Shown: positions 9,941 to 21,599, numbered from the stretch's first letter. The stretch: DNA of 64,000 nt from Bromus sterilis (GCA_950022295.1 OX465600.1:30293282-30357281); one strand, 5' to 3'. A program made the numbers and translations. Notes: generated by a model not told the origin, from the sequence alone.

Positions 9941-12775
9941 TAGTAAACACGTGGACAAGTGACTAGTCTCACTCTCTCTCTTCCTCTCACACTAGTCTCT
10001 CTCGTATTTCGTCGAGCACCTGGTGTGCGCGCACACCACCTGCTCCCTCGGTCTAGCAGCTCGTGCTTGCTACTGCCAAGTACCGTCCATCGTTAGTGGA
10101 GCGCGTTTCAACGATCAACTATGCTTCCACGGTGGGGGTCTCACGTTGCTTGCTCTGCACTGGCACCCATGGCCGATGCGAGGCAATGTGTGCCTCCTGC
10201 GAGCGGCTACAAGCGGAGGTTGGCCCCATCCCGACCCGGGGCACTATGCGGTCGCGCAGGACCTCATGTTCGAGGTCTCTTCCACGACGATCCCAAGGTG
10301 CTCAGGCACTGCCATGCCTCTAGGCCCCTGCTCGTAAGCGCCAACAGCCATAGGAGCAACACCCCACTCTGATCCCGACAACGTCGGTCAAGCTCATCCC
10401 TTTTGTCTCCACTTCTGCTGCTGAGCTTCACATCAAATGTTCCTTCTCATGGTGTTGCTGCCACGTGGTGACCAATGGTGAGGGTGGGGAGGAGACGGTA
10501 ATGGAGTTGATCATGAGGATGGTGGATGTTCTCGGGCAGGTTTGTGAGTGTTGGCTTCGATGTGGGCTTCGCTGCTCAGGGAGGAGAGGGGGTGGAGATC
10601 CCACCCGGAGTTCGCCTGCTGGCCGGTGCTCGCCGGGGCAGATTAGAAGGGGAGGAGTGGTGGTGAGGGAGAGAGATATGTGAGAAAGAAGAAGAGAGTG
10701 GAAATAAGAGGCGTGGCTTACAGGTGGGATGTCCATCCACCTTAGCGAGTCAAACATTGACTAGGACTAGTCTTCATCACATCAGCCCGAAAGGGTCCCA
10801 TCCACCAGTTTTGTTGTTAGACGTGGCTAAGTTTTGAGTCAGTGATATTTGTTATTCACTTCCCCTAGAGTTGGTGGTTTTTTGTGATTTTTGGTAAAAG
10901 CGGTGGCAACATGTTACGCGAGACACAAATGTGGTGGTTTTGAGCAATTTACTCTCACATGAAAACTCAAAAGGTATCTTACATGAGGTATTGTCATCGT
11001 TAATTGGATGCAGATAGAATCACCAACACGAGAAGCTTCGTGGCGATAGGACTAAACAAGACATGAAGGGGTGAAGGCATGGAGATGGAGCGGGTTGCGC
11101 CATCCCACCAAATCGAGGCTATGGCAACCGTGGGGGTCGTCGAGGGGGGGGGGGAGGATAGGATGGAAATTGATCATACGTCGGAGGAAAGGGAGAGATG
11201 GAGACGCATTAGAGTTATTAGAGAAATAATTATGCAGTTAGTACAGACTTTGGAGATGTCCAATAAAAAAAATCTAGGACTATCCCTTAGCAGTATATTT
11301 TCAGAGAAGGCTTGGCCGGTGAAGTCGTGTCGGACCCCATGATGGTGGGATGGGGCGGTTTCACCTCCCCCATGAGTTGTGCGGTCCCCCTCCCCGAGAT
11401 CCATCCTCGATGCGGCTAGCGGGGGGGGGGGGGGGTTCTTCGGTTGTCGCCCCCATGGTGATCTGACGGTTGTCCGATGGCATGCACTGCCCATAGCCAT
11501 GGACGCACATCGCCTAAGCTTCTCCCTTCCTCGACGACACAATATCGCCATGCTGCTGGTGCTGCTGCGAGCCAAGGGTGTTGTCTCGGTTGGTGACCTG
11601 TTGCGGGCCGGCCTTATGTGGCTAGTCCTCGTCTTCGGCAGGCCCCTTCCCTCTCGAGTTGTGGTGGCGACTATGGCATGGCGAATGTTGATTCAACGTG
11701 GTCGTATCTTTCGCGACGCGCCGGCCTAATGGCGTGGTGGGCATGTAGTATCTCACAACGTGCATTTGTTAGCCCTGCTCGGGCCCCAACGATGGCCTCT
11801 GACCTGCGTTCTCTGATGTCCGTGGCTTGCCGACATCCTTTGACAACACGGCTCTAGATCCGGTGGGCTAGTAGTTGTGTCCCTTCCAGCTCACTCGCCT
11901 CACCGATGTCCTGTTGGCTACGACCCGATAGATCGGATTTGTGTGCCTCTAGTCCCTAGCTCGTCGGCGCGTCGGTCGCCATTGCTACCCCTGGACTCTT
12001 TGCCTTGTGGCCTCCCCGACCTTGTACACCTCCACGCCTCGCTCTTGCGCCATACCCAATGTGTGTGTGTTCGGCGGCGCCCGGTGCCATCCTCCGCCGA
12101 TAGATTTAACTCCACCAACACCCTCCCCGGCGTGTTGATTCCGACTGAAGGTGGCTTCCTCATCTAAGATTTTAGATCTGACGACTTTAGAAATACTCAA
12201 CTCAGGCTAAGAATAAATCCTTGCTTGGCTTGCCCCAACATCGACGACACTCGTGGATGTCGTTTAACCTTCTTGAAGGTGTTTCCATGTCCTTGATTTG
12301 CATCCCTCTTCGAAAACTCAAGTCTGGTTTTTCGATCAGATGGCTATGGTGTCACGAAGGCGCTATATTGCGAGCTTGTGGCGTCCCCGGTGATGGTTTA
12401 TCGATGTTGGACATCATGCTTGTTCGGTCTGCCTATTTTGTTTTGGACTTTGTGCATTTAGCTATGTGTTCTCTCTATCCGGGCCGAGCATCTGGTGCCC
12501 CTCTGCTCCGAGCAACATGTTCATGCCTCCTTGCGGTTGTGTCATGCAATGTACCCTTCTCTGTACCCATTGTAATTTCTTCTATCAATGAAAGGTACAC
12601 ACTTTTTGCGTATAGGAGAAAACGTAAAAAGAGGAAAAAAGTCATAACTTTGACATTTCGGCACAAATTAGGATTCTAAAAAGTGAAGAATCATGTTAAC
12701 ACCATGGCGTTGTGTGGATGAATTCATTTATATCTGTATATGTCTTACATAGTGCACCCAATGTTAGGATACTTA
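9941..12775. other. Gene-poor stretch, probably decayed repeat sequence
   Basis: No open frame resembles a known protein. 10020-10760 is moderately GC-rich with no supported exon. Homopolymer G runs occur at about 11143-11153 and 11421-11434. 11500-12600 reads like the non-coding 3' part of a retroelement, ending in a polyadenylation-like 'ctatcaatgaaagg' near 12580. I could not fix any boundary. Confidence 0.35.
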
Positions 12776-13427
12776 GATCAACTCTAGCAGATGTGCTATA
12801 TCGCCTGTATTGCAAAATAACCGTCGGAATGGCATACCTGTGTGCTAAAAAGTGACCGAATAGATGTGCTAGAGCGGAAAAATCCACCGCAAACCGTATA
12901 TTTGCAGTTTTGTGGACTCGTTTGCGGTTTTCTCCATATTTTTTTAGGCAGTGCAAAAATGGTTGACTCCGTGAAACTCCATTGGCGCCATGGACGAAGC
13001 GAGGCGACAGCGACCGAGTGGCCACGGTAGCGCGGTCACGACCAGCCCCAGCCACGACGGGTGCATCCACAGCGAGCACGCGAGGGGACGGGGGCGGGCG
13101 GCCACGGTTGGCCACAACCACGACCCAGGGTAGCGGCCGTCGGTCGGGTGACCCTAGGAGGCCAGGCTTGGCGCTGGGACGGGGCCGGACGGCCACGGCT
13201 GGCCATGGGCAGGCCACAACCACGAATGCGTGTGAAGTTCTCTGGAAAGATGACTACAAGACCTGATTGCTTTTTAATTTTTATTTGTAGGGACTTCATT
13301 GTAAAAATATAGGACATCTGTTCTGGCTATGCGAAAGTTGTACTGCAAAAATGCCAAAAAATATTTTACGGAAAGTCCTATATCACTTTTGCAATATGCG
13401 AATATGACACATCTACTAGTGTTGCTC
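12776..13427. mobile_element. Harbinger-like non-autonomous element, 652 bp
   Basis: Left end gatcaactctagcagatgtg and right end cacatctactagtgttgctc are inverted repeats with a few mismatches. TTA duplications lie at 12773-12775 and 13428-13430. The arms are AT-rich, but 12980-13230 is strongly GC-rich and contains two related copies of a 'ggccacggttggccacaacc'-type phrase (about 13097 and 13189). No transposase is present. Confidence 0.8.
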
Positions 13428-14414
13428 TTAGAAGGTAGCCCGGGCACACATGGGTCACATATGTAACGCATTGTACACTTATCATTTGCGTTGTTTGGTC
13501 AGTCTTGTAAGTTCTAGTTCACAGTTCAGCTACTAAGTATCACCATCTGCTCAGGATATTTTGTATTCTCTGACACCCCGCAGCTATGTTGAATTTCCTC
13601 TCCTATATAATCAATCACGTATAGATGGTACTAGGTTCCTTTTTACCACAGCAAGCTGCACGTGTTGCATAACTTATACCTTATCTATTTTACACTTGCA
13701 GACTTGCTTAGGCTTATGATGTCATCATTTCGCTCTTGCAGGTTCTGAGTCAGCCACCAAGTTTCCTCTACTGTGCATATCCAACAAGTCTGGAATCTAT
13801 CGCTTTGTAGCGTCACATATAACTTCTGGTACGCTTTTCAAGTCTCGTGCATTTTCTTGGGGTGGTTTCCGTAACACTCCTCCACCTCCCTCTCTCGTGT
13901 GGGAGTGCAGCAGCGCTACGTGGAGTTGCAACGAATGCCAAATATGCACTAGGCAGCTAAGACGATGATGGCGGGGCTGTTCCCAACCTTGCTCGACCTA
14001 GAGGATCTCGGACTACAGAGGGTGGAGGGCATCTGCTGAGCGGCCGCACACTTGTATAGTTTTTTTAAGACGATGGACTGCGTGTCTTATATATTAAGAA
14101 AAGGGGGGATATACAACAGTTACAATTACAACAATGCGGCTCTACATATGAGGGTGTGAGCAAAAACACCTCATACCACCTCGCACCACCTAGTCTAGTT
14201 TAGCCCATATCATCATCAATCATGGCCTGCCAAGCCAAGCCCCACATCATACACTCTGTCTCAATCGCCATTAGAACAACCCGTGATAATCGTACCTTTT
14301 TGTCGAACACCCGATGATTACGCTCCAGCCAGAGCATTCATCAAGTAGAGCTGATGAGGGAGGTGAGGTCACGTCTAGAGGCAACGCTACCACACAAGAG
14401 CTAATAGATGGCCA

Positions 14415-15280
14415 TCATTCGTAGAGTTTGCTCTCATGGGTTGGGATGGTCGCGTGCTTACCGTGTGGTAGGAGCACCTTGAACCATATCTGTTGAGCGA
14501 ACGAGCATCCGAGTAGGTGATCCGCAGTCTCATTAGCATGGTAACAAAGCGGGCATGATTTAGGGTGGTCCATGCTGCGGCGAGCAAGGCTATCCGCCAT
14601 CCAAAGCTGTGCCTGGAGTGCGAACAACATGAATACCTTGACTTCTAGAGGAGCCCAAGAGCTCCAGTTCTCCATGGTACTGGGAGCAAATGTACGACCA
14701 AGGAAGAAAACATCGTAAGCACTTGCCGCCAAGAACAAGTCGTTCCCCTCCAACTTCCAGATGAAGGAGTCCGGAGACTCACCAAGGTGGACGTTTGTCA
14801 GTAGGCGTGAGACTTCAATCACCCGCGCGATCACTGGGACAGAGAGGGGGGGCCCGAACATCCAGGATCCAGCGAGCATTGGGGGAGAGCCTGACAAACC
14901 AGCCCGCGCCTTGACGAGTGTTTGACACGATCAAAGAGGACATGAGCGATATTTGCATGGCAATGACCGTGAATCCAGGGGCCCATCCAGAATCTAATCC
15001 GCTCGCCCTTGCCCAGACCAAAAGAGATTTCGGTGGTACCGAGTTGATTAGCCAGCAGCAGGATCTCAATCTCTAAACCCTCCCACGGCTTAGGAATGCC
15101 CACCAGCCTGTGACATTTCCATTTGATCATAAGCGCGATGTTGAGGAGTTTGAGATTCTTCACGCCAAGCCCACCATACTCCTTGGTAGAGCAGACCGTG
15201 TTCCATTTCACCACAAAATGCCCTCCCTTCGCTGACTCATGCCCTCTTCAGAAAAAACCACGACAAAGCTTGTCCACACA
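14415..15280 (-). pseudogene. LINE ORF2 C-terminal part (RT tail and zinc-finger RVT domain)
   Basis: The minus strand reads 'DKLCRGFF', a TGA where W is expected, then 'RGHESAKGGHFVVKWN' and 'EYGGLGVKNLKLLN'. This is the region just after the reverse transcriptase domain of plant L1-type LINEs. Further on it carries the zf-RVT motif CPLCYHANETADHLLGC followed by 'QQIWFKVL'. The N-terminal piece (15214-14831) and C-terminal piece (14897-14415) overlap in different frames, so there is a frameshift near 14860. It is not functional. Confidence 0.85.
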
Positions 15281-15293
15281 TGATAAGAACCAC

Positions 15294-15660
15294 CGTGATT
15301 ATCGATTTATGCAGATGATGTTGTCCTTTTAATCTCTCATTGTGTGGAGGACACAGTGGCTACCCGAGCTATGTTCGACACCTTTGGCGCAACTTCGGGG
15401 CTCCACTTCACCATGGCGAAGAGCAGTGCAACTCGCTTTCGTTGCAAGGTGGAGGAGATCGCTTAGACTTTGTCGATCTTGAATTTTCCAGTGCTCCCTT
15501 TTCCAATCAAATACCTCGGTCTGCCTCTTTCGGTTTCATGGCTCACCAAGAGCGATCTGCAGCCCTATGTTGACAAAGTCGCTCATCATCTACCTACGTG
15601 GAAGGCGTCAGTGCTCCGAAAGGCTGGGCGTCTTGTACTTTTGAACTCCACACTTGCATT
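15294..15660 (+). pseudogene. LINE reverse transcriptase fragment with YADD box, inverted
   Basis: The plus strand reads 'IYADDVVLLI', the catalytic YxDD box of LINE reverse transcriptases. It continues in broken frames through 'GLHFTMAKSSATRF', 'PIKYLGLPLSVSWLTKSDLQ' and 'LPTWKASVLRKAGRLVLLNS', the standard order after YADD. Its end would join to the start of the minus-strand segment after a gap of roughly 20 residues. No start codon context or flanking ORF2 is present. Confidence 0.85.
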
Positions 15661-15664
15661 GTAG

Positions 15665-16897
15665 CAACTTGCAGCGGAGAGATGTTGCATGTAGCTGTGT
15701 CGACCGAGGAGCAGCTCTCAAGAGAGGAGGAGGATGAGAGATTAGATGGAGAGGTGGTGAGGGAGAGGAAGAGGATGACAGCGCGATGGGTTAGAAGATT
15801 GTGGTGGTTGAGGAGACAAGTTTTCGTGAGGGTGTGGGGATGGGACCGTATTTCCGTGCATTTTCCCGTGATTAGTGAACTATAGATATAGATGTAACCG
15901 GTATGAAACTATGTGGTGCTTCCAAGCGGGGCATTAGTTTGAAATGCATCGGCTATAAAAATGGGTATTTCAGATTATCCGAAATCCATCTCATCAGAAC
16001 ATACATTTTCATGAAAAATAATCTTTTGTGAGGCCATCTGTGTTGACACTGATGTCCTTGTGAGGCCTAGGCCTAGACAAGTTTTGTGTGGCGGCTCTGT
16101 GACTAATACCCCCTCACGCGAGATAGGCATGCTATTAGTTTTATGCGTGGTGATGAGAGCTTTGTTGGCAAAGGGCGGGCATGGTTCCTCTAGCCATTTC
16201 CTACGCGAGCGACGAAGATCGGGAATCCAAGTAGTGTTGGCAACTCCTGATCCGGATCTCTTTGGTTCGGTGATGGTAGTTGCAACACGCTAGGATGCGA
16301 CTCCTCCCTTTACAGTGGTTTTGCCTTGCCAGCATACTCCGGTTTGCTCTATCTCTAATGCCACACTCAAAACCTAATAAGCCTACCACCGCTTGATTTC
16401 GTCATGGTTCAGGCCGCCCTTACCCACGAATACGCCTACTTGTAGTAGGTGAGGTGCGGTATGCCCATGACGAACGTCGTGTCAATCAACTTGCTGAGTT
16501 CCAACGACGACGACGAGGATTGCGATGGCCATGAAGGAGTCGGAGAAGGGATGTAGCGGTGTAGGAAGAGGAGAGGAGGCGACATGGAGGAAGAGGATGC
16601 CTATGACACCAACGAGGTATGCATCCTCTTGTGGGAGGAGGTAGAGAGGGTGTAATAATGCGCTACCTGAGGAGGAGCATCGACGGTGAGGGCATAGCTC
16701 GTGCCGGAGTTCACCGATGCCGAGCTCATTGCACACACTCGGACCAACCCTAAAGCGATGGAGGATGTCGTGCATTCAAGAGCTCCATCACTGACGAGCG
16801 CAAGGTGATCGAGAACAGGAGGTGCTCTTAGTAACGTCGACAAGGACTAGCAAGTTTCTCTAGTTTTTAGCTCTAAATCTTTGTTTATTAGGTTGTA
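15665..16897. other. No supported gene; possible decayed gene fragment
   Basis: A purine-rich GAGAGGAGGA stretch lies at 15710-15790. About 16500-16850 on the plus strand contains short coding-like pieces ('EFTDAELIAHTRTNPKAMEDVVHSRAPS' in one frame) broken by stops. I cannot assign them to a family. Confidence 0.3.
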
Positions 16898-16997
16898 CTT
16901 CCTCCAATCCATAATAAGTGTCGCTCATTTTGTACTAAGCTAGTACAAACTTTATATTAGATGAGTGACAACGACACTTATTATGGATCGAAGGGAG
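16898..16997. mobile_element. Stowaway MITE (same family as 23704-23797)
   Basis: Termini cttcctccaatccataataa and ttattatggatcgaagggag are inverted, with TA on each side (16896-16897, 16998-16999). The interior 'gtgtcgctcat' and 'atgagtgacaacgacac' arms are partly degraded. It is located downstream of the RIP-like gene. Confidence 0.9.
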
Positions 16998-17144
16998 TAG
17001 TTAGTTTGATTTAAGTACTTTGATATTTAACACGGCACCGTTATATATGAGTAAAGCATAAGCCCATGTTAATGTGGCACTATTAGTCTAAATCAAGTTT
17101 GAATTTGCATCTGAAATTAGTTGTTTGTGCACATGTGCAAAAAT

Positions 17145-17215
17145 CCAGTATGGTGCTCGAGCACCCTCAAATCTGGAAAATTCAGTTTGGTGCTCGAGCG
17201 CACCCTCAAATCTGG
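17145..17215. repeat. Short tandem duplication
   Basis: Two about 33-bp units, 17145-17176 and 17182-17215, share 'ggtgctcgagc..accctcaaatctgg'. They lie in the region 3' of the RIP-like gene. A second local duplication, cgtta(a/g)(a/g)ccaccaacccagttt, occurs at about 17464 and 17547, just after the stop codon, in the presumed 3' UTR. Confidence 0.7.
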
Positions 17216-17584
17216 GCCACGCAACTAGGAAGTAGCTGCAACAATGGACTGTTTTTGGAATTTGCAGAAAGGTAAAACCATGCAAAGGAGAGCCTCTTAA
17301 GATGTCAACAACACCTAATGTTTTCATTTCAGTCATCCAATGTGGGCAACGCCTAAGTAGTAAAATAAATTTGATCAGGTAGCACTTCTTGGTTTTCAGA
17401 TCAGAAACACAGTGGCTCTCTTTAATGCATACAAAAAGTGGGGCACAAAAATGTTCAAGATTCCGTTAAACCACCAACCCAGTTTCATTGGTCTCCAACA
17501 CAATGAAGCATTAGTCTCATTGGTCTTGTCGGCGCACACAGACAGCGTTAAGCCACCAACCCAGTTTTGCTGCTCTGATCCCAT

Positions 17585-20582
17585 TCAAACTTCCTTTACG
17601 TCAACCTCTGAATATGACCGACCATGTTTCTTCATAGTCACGAGTATATCAATAACAGTGCTTGGCTCATACTTGATCAAGTGGAGTAAGTGATCAGGAC
17701 TGGAACCCACTAGCCTTGTCATGGAACGTGCATAGTTGGCGACCATATTGCCATTCTCACCTGCCTCATAAATTATGTAATTTCTTATGAGGGCATGTCC
17801 AGGCTCTGTTGACAAGGCCTGAACTGAAGCATTCATCCGATCCACCGCAGACCTCCATAAGTCTGTCCAACCGTGCAACTCATATTTCCTGTACAGAAGA
17901 GCAACATATAAAACCAAGACTGATCTGCCCAAGCCAGACCAGGTATGCAAGTGCTTGTTCATCTCATCATTAAGCGGAACTGAAACCTCTTTCTCAAAGT
18001 TGTCCTTCGCAAACTGCAAGAACACACCTGATCGCTGGCACTCCCCAAACAGTACCATGAATGTCTGAAGCACTTCTTCCCTGTCATATAATCCATCTCC
18101 AGTACTGTTACCTGGTGTGAATGTTTTCAAACGGTAATTGTCCGGGGTGAAAGCAAGAACACATTCCAATAACCTCACAGTTATTCCTTTGCCAATATTC
18201 ATCCCCACTTGCTTAGTATATCCACTGTCCCAACTCAGCTTTGCCCCTTCAAGACCAAACGGTAATGATGTATCGCTGTAATGATACCATCCACCCGGAT
18301 TTTCATTGCTTGGGACAATATAGAAGGCAATAAAGTAACCGTCACTATTGCGGAATAGAAGCCACAGCACAACCTTACCATCCAGCTCAATCTTCACCAT
18401 ATTGTAGGTTTCCTGCAATTCACATTTGCACATCATTTCAACTCCTAGCCATATGTAGGACAAGGATAAGAAAAGAAGAAGAAATCAGCAAATATTACAT
18501 TAGAGGAAGGCTGCGTGACTGGAACTTTTTGAATGCTCATTGACTGCACATCCTCAAAGAGCTTGCGTCTACCATCCAATACTGCCTTCAAACCCTTGTA
18601 GTCACTTTGAATATTGCCATTCGGGTCAGTCTCCAGTTTCCATATAACACTCTTAACATCCTGCAACAAAGACGAAGCAAGCAACATTAGTTTTTAAAAA
18701 GCATTTGCTATGCTTTGTTTGATGCTCTACTTATCACGATTTATCAACTTGCGGACAGAACTCGAAGGTCATAAATATATTCTAGTCTAGAATTTGCTTC
18801 TATATATCCAAAATTCTGAACCTACAGTTAATATGACAACTCCAAAATTGCTTCTCAAGTCATAAGTGGATGAAGTAGCAGTGTAACACTGTTATCTGTT
18901 TGTAGTCCAAACATATTGCCCAAACATATTGCTTCTACTCTTGCTATTGCACTTAAGATCAACAGGTTGAACATATGATTCATAAACCAAAGCATACTGC
19001 TTCTACTTTACTTTTGCACCGAAGGTAAGAGATTGCGTAAAGAACTCTTTTCATGCAGAAGATGCCAGCTTGCATTTCATGACAATTAAGAGGAGAAAAT
19101 GATATTTTGCATGTTTTCTGTCAAATTAAATTGTGATAAAATTAAAATATACAAATGTGTTGCTCATAGTGGCACAGCTAGTTAGCAGCATCTAAAATGA
19201 GAAAAAAACAAGGTAGGGAAAAGAATGCTTGTGTTCGAGCATTCCTCACTCATCAAACACACTAATTAAACGATTTTTGGCAACACATATTTCTTTATGA
19301 ATTAGTTCAAATTCAAACAAACATAGCTGACCACTCGAACCCAAATTTCACCCATTCCAACAAGCCCCGAGTGTCGTCAAGCAATTAATTGCAAAACACC
19401 ATACAATTTCCCTAGCAAGAAGTGAGTTGTCTAGCAGAAGGATGTGTTTGTTTGAGCCCCAACTAGCGGTAGCAATATTTTGGCACGACCAAGGCACGGG
19501 CAAGACCAAAAAATTCGGCCAGTCCTAAAAAATTGTTGTTTTGATTATAGCAATTGCTCCTACCCAAGACAAGGGCTTCCATTTGCTTCACAACCATTTT
19601 TTGGGCAACATTTATTAATTATTGCCTAGTTTTATTCATATCCAGTTATCATGGTGTGCTAACAGAAACTGAAACAAATGTTAAACAAAACTTAATCTAC
19701 TACGAGTGTGGCAAAGGAAACCAAATGGACCTGTAAAAAAGTGCAGATCTATAACACAGACGCCACCGTGCACGTACTTGTACTTATCTCTGAAGACATA
19801 GTACACATAGTCGATTGTACGAACACTCGCGGCGATTATAAGAAAACTGAGACAACTATTATGACATGGCTAAACAGGACTAGTTACACTTGCATAGCTG
19901 CATACACGGAAACTGAATAATTGCTTAATGATCTATCAAACTAAACTGCATGAGACAAATGTAGTTAATCTGCTTCACTAATTGTTTCAATATTATGGTG
20001 CAGATTGAGGCCCCACATATACAAAAGTCAAAAGCTGGTGAGCTGGGCTGCCAAATAATTGGCAAGCGTTTTAGAGACACCAACCGCATGCCCAGGGGTT
20101 GGCAAAAATTACATGGGAGCATGACCGTGTGCTTTGGCAAACGAAATTTCGGGACCTATGCAAGCGAAAGACAAATCTCACGGGCAAGCCAAAAAATGGC
20201 TCGGATAGTGGTAGGCTAAACACCTGAACCTAGATACTAGCTAGAACCTGTCAGCTAAGCATATTCGCCCAGATCCACTTTTGAAACGAATAACCTAGCG
20301 AAATGTAAGAAAAAAAATCCCATTTTTCAGCAGATCTAGCTATGGGTACTCAAAAACAATGTCGTGGGAGATGGATAGGTAGATTCGTACCGAAATTTTG
20401 TTCTGCTTGCAAGCAATGGACCGCCTGGATGCCTCATATAACGCCGCATCCCGTTTCTTCTGCAGCGCATCCCCCCCCTGCCCACTGCTCTCGCTGCTGC
20501 TAGATGCCCGACCCTTCTTCCCACCACGTCCGCTGGATTCGCTACTCGGCGCTCCTCTCTTCCTCCCCTGCCCGCCGGCCAT
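17585..20582 (-). CDS. Ribosome-inactivating-protein-like (rRNA N-glycosylase fold) gene, 3 exons
   Basis: Exons 20391-20582, 18499-18660 and 17585-18412 have GT-AG boundaries. All junctions are phase 0, giving about 393 residues. Exon 1 encodes a Ser/Gly/Lys/Arg-rich leader with 'GGKKGR'-like basic clusters. Exon 2 encodes a helical stretch ('LKAVLDGRRKLFEDVQ'). Exon 3 carries the RIP-like order: a beta region 'VVLWLLFRNSDGYFIAFY', then 'GWYHYSD', 'SGYTKQVG', the pair E..R in 'FGECQRSG', and W in 'TWSGLG'. These positions match the Tyr, Tyr, Glu, Arg and Trp of known RIPs, which remove one adenine from large rRNA. About 120 further residues follow the RIP core. There is no signal peptide, as in cytosolic cereal RIPs. 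Family assignment is by motif order only. Activity is not shown, and the Gly/Cys/Gln around E..R differ from the usual EAAR. Confidence 0.65.
18661..20390 (-). other. Intron 1 of the RIP-like gene
   Basis: A 1.73-kb intron lies between donor G|GTACGAAT (20390) and acceptor TTGTTGCAG (18661) on the minus strand. It contains the dispersed repeat at 19160-19445 and near-duplicate 'aaacatattgc' phrases at about 18911. No coding potential was recognised. The short open frames at 19554-19920 lack any family feature. Confidence 0.6.
19160..19445. repeat. Dispersed repeat, copy 2 (shared with 415-705)
   Basis: Same orientation and order of landmarks as in the EMC8/9 intron: 'gcacagctagttag', 'aacaaggtaggg', 'gaattagttcaaattcaaac', 'ctagcaagaagtgag'. 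It is diverged, with several indels, and has no visible terminal inverted repeats. Confidence 0.6.
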
Positions 20583-21500
20583 TGTGTGGCGCCGCACCTC
20601 ACCACCGCCCGTGCAAGCGTCGATTGTGTGGAGGAGGAGACACTTGCGGTGAATGGATGTCCACACTTTCTACTGTCTGCCGGACTAATCGCTCCTGGCC
20701 TATAAAAAAATGTCGGCTGTTTTGTGGGGATTGGCTGATTTCTGCAACCGGTTCCTCTGCGGTACCGCCCTCTGACTTTGAGTCACTGGCGGTGGGCCTG
20801 GGGCCACATGTCAGTCACTGTGTAGTACTGCAGAGGATCTTGTCACAATTTCTGGGCCAACATAGATACCGGCTTCCGGCCGTATATAAATTTACGAGAG
20901 CTCGAAAAAAAAAATCTTTTCGCTATAGGCTGACCCTAGGCGCCGGACCCAGTTTACGTCGGTCGGTCTGCAGTCGTCCGATCTCGGCGATCCGAGGAAC
21001 CAGATGGTTGCTTATTTTTTTATACGGTTGCAATATTGTGCAGCGGTTGTAATATTTGCGGAATGGTTGCAATTTTTTTGGTACGTGAATGTAACAAAAA
21101 ATATTATGTGCATTTTTTTTATTTTTTTAGGGTTGCAGCAAAAATATCTGACAACATTATTGCATACCATATTTATCATCAATTCGTAAAAACAAATTTG
21201 ATCACCGATGGTAGCCTTTTTAATAATGGTTGCAACAAAATTTAGGACACATCATCACTAATCATATTTTATTTTATTAGTAGCAAAAATCATTAGTAGC
21301 ATTTTTATATCCTATCAAATGGATGTGCTTAGCACTAAAATACATCTAGATATATCCGTTTAACTAAAAATAACATAGATCTACGTAGTAACATTTTAAT
21401 ATGATAGTAGTACATATAACATTAATACTACGGTTGTAACATTTACGATGTGCCATACGCAACGCAGCAACATCGGGAACAATGGGCATAGCTAGGCTTG
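20583..21500. other. Promoter side of the RIP-like gene, then 'gttgca'-rich repeat
   Basis: 20583-20950 is the upstream region of the minus-strand gene and is non-coding. From about 21000 to 21480 the sequence is AT-rich with many irregular ggttgcaa/gttgcaacaaa phrases and short T runs, a texture of decayed transposon sequence. I could not find paired ends. Confidence 0.35.
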
Positions 21501-21504
21501 GCCC

Positions 21505-21528
21505 GACCGGCTGAAGCTTCGGCCGGTC
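21505..21528. repeat. 24-bp near-perfect palindrome
   Basis: The core gaccggctgaagcttcggcc continues with ggtc and reads almost the same on both strands, with one mismatched pair. It sits at the right edge of the gttgca-rich stretch and could be part of a transposon end. No partner was found. Confidence 0.6.
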
Positions 21529-21599
21529 GGCCGGCCACGATCTTTTTCCTTCGCTATATCTACGAGATTCGGGGTGTTTAAGTTTTCGTCCCACATTCT

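Larger units (their letters stand above)
8754..13960 (+). other. Candidate multi-exon gene of unknown function
   Basis: Three possible exons share compatible phase-1 junctions: one ending at 9123 (acceptor-like ctgcag before 9008, donor gtatgt), 13742-13828 (acceptor cttgcag, donor gtacgc) and 13911-13960 (acceptor agtgcag), which ends in TAA. The peptide parts are 'VLKPNTVPSEKIINFFIYMPG', 'SESATKFPLLCISNKSGIYR' and 'RGVATNAKYALGS'. I recognise no family, and the first exon might start at the ATG at 8754. The 4.6-kb intron would contain a Stowaway and a Harbinger-like element. The agreement of phases may be chance, and the pieces could equally be a transposed gene fragment. Confidence 0.2.
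14047..15664 (-). mobile_element. LINE insertion with inverted 5' segment (twin-priming structure)
   Basis: The 3' part of the LINE is on the minus strand. It runs from about 15285 down to a poly-A (T7 on the plus strand at 14060-14066). Immediately to its right, 15290-15664 carries the preceding part of the same reading frame on the plus strand. Possible target duplications are cacacttgtatag (14047-14059) and cacacttgcattgtag (15649-15664). The order (inverted upstream segment, then sense 3' segment, small loss at the join) is what twin priming during target-primed reverse transcription makes. Confidence 0.75.

Noticed and set aside
10023..10372. Overlapping frames of 83-104 codons
   Set aside because: Three different frames are open over the same DNA with no homology. 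Compositional effect.
11379..12679. Plus-strand frames of 79-152 codons
   Set aside because: No domains, and the sequence reads like the non-coding tail of a retroelement.
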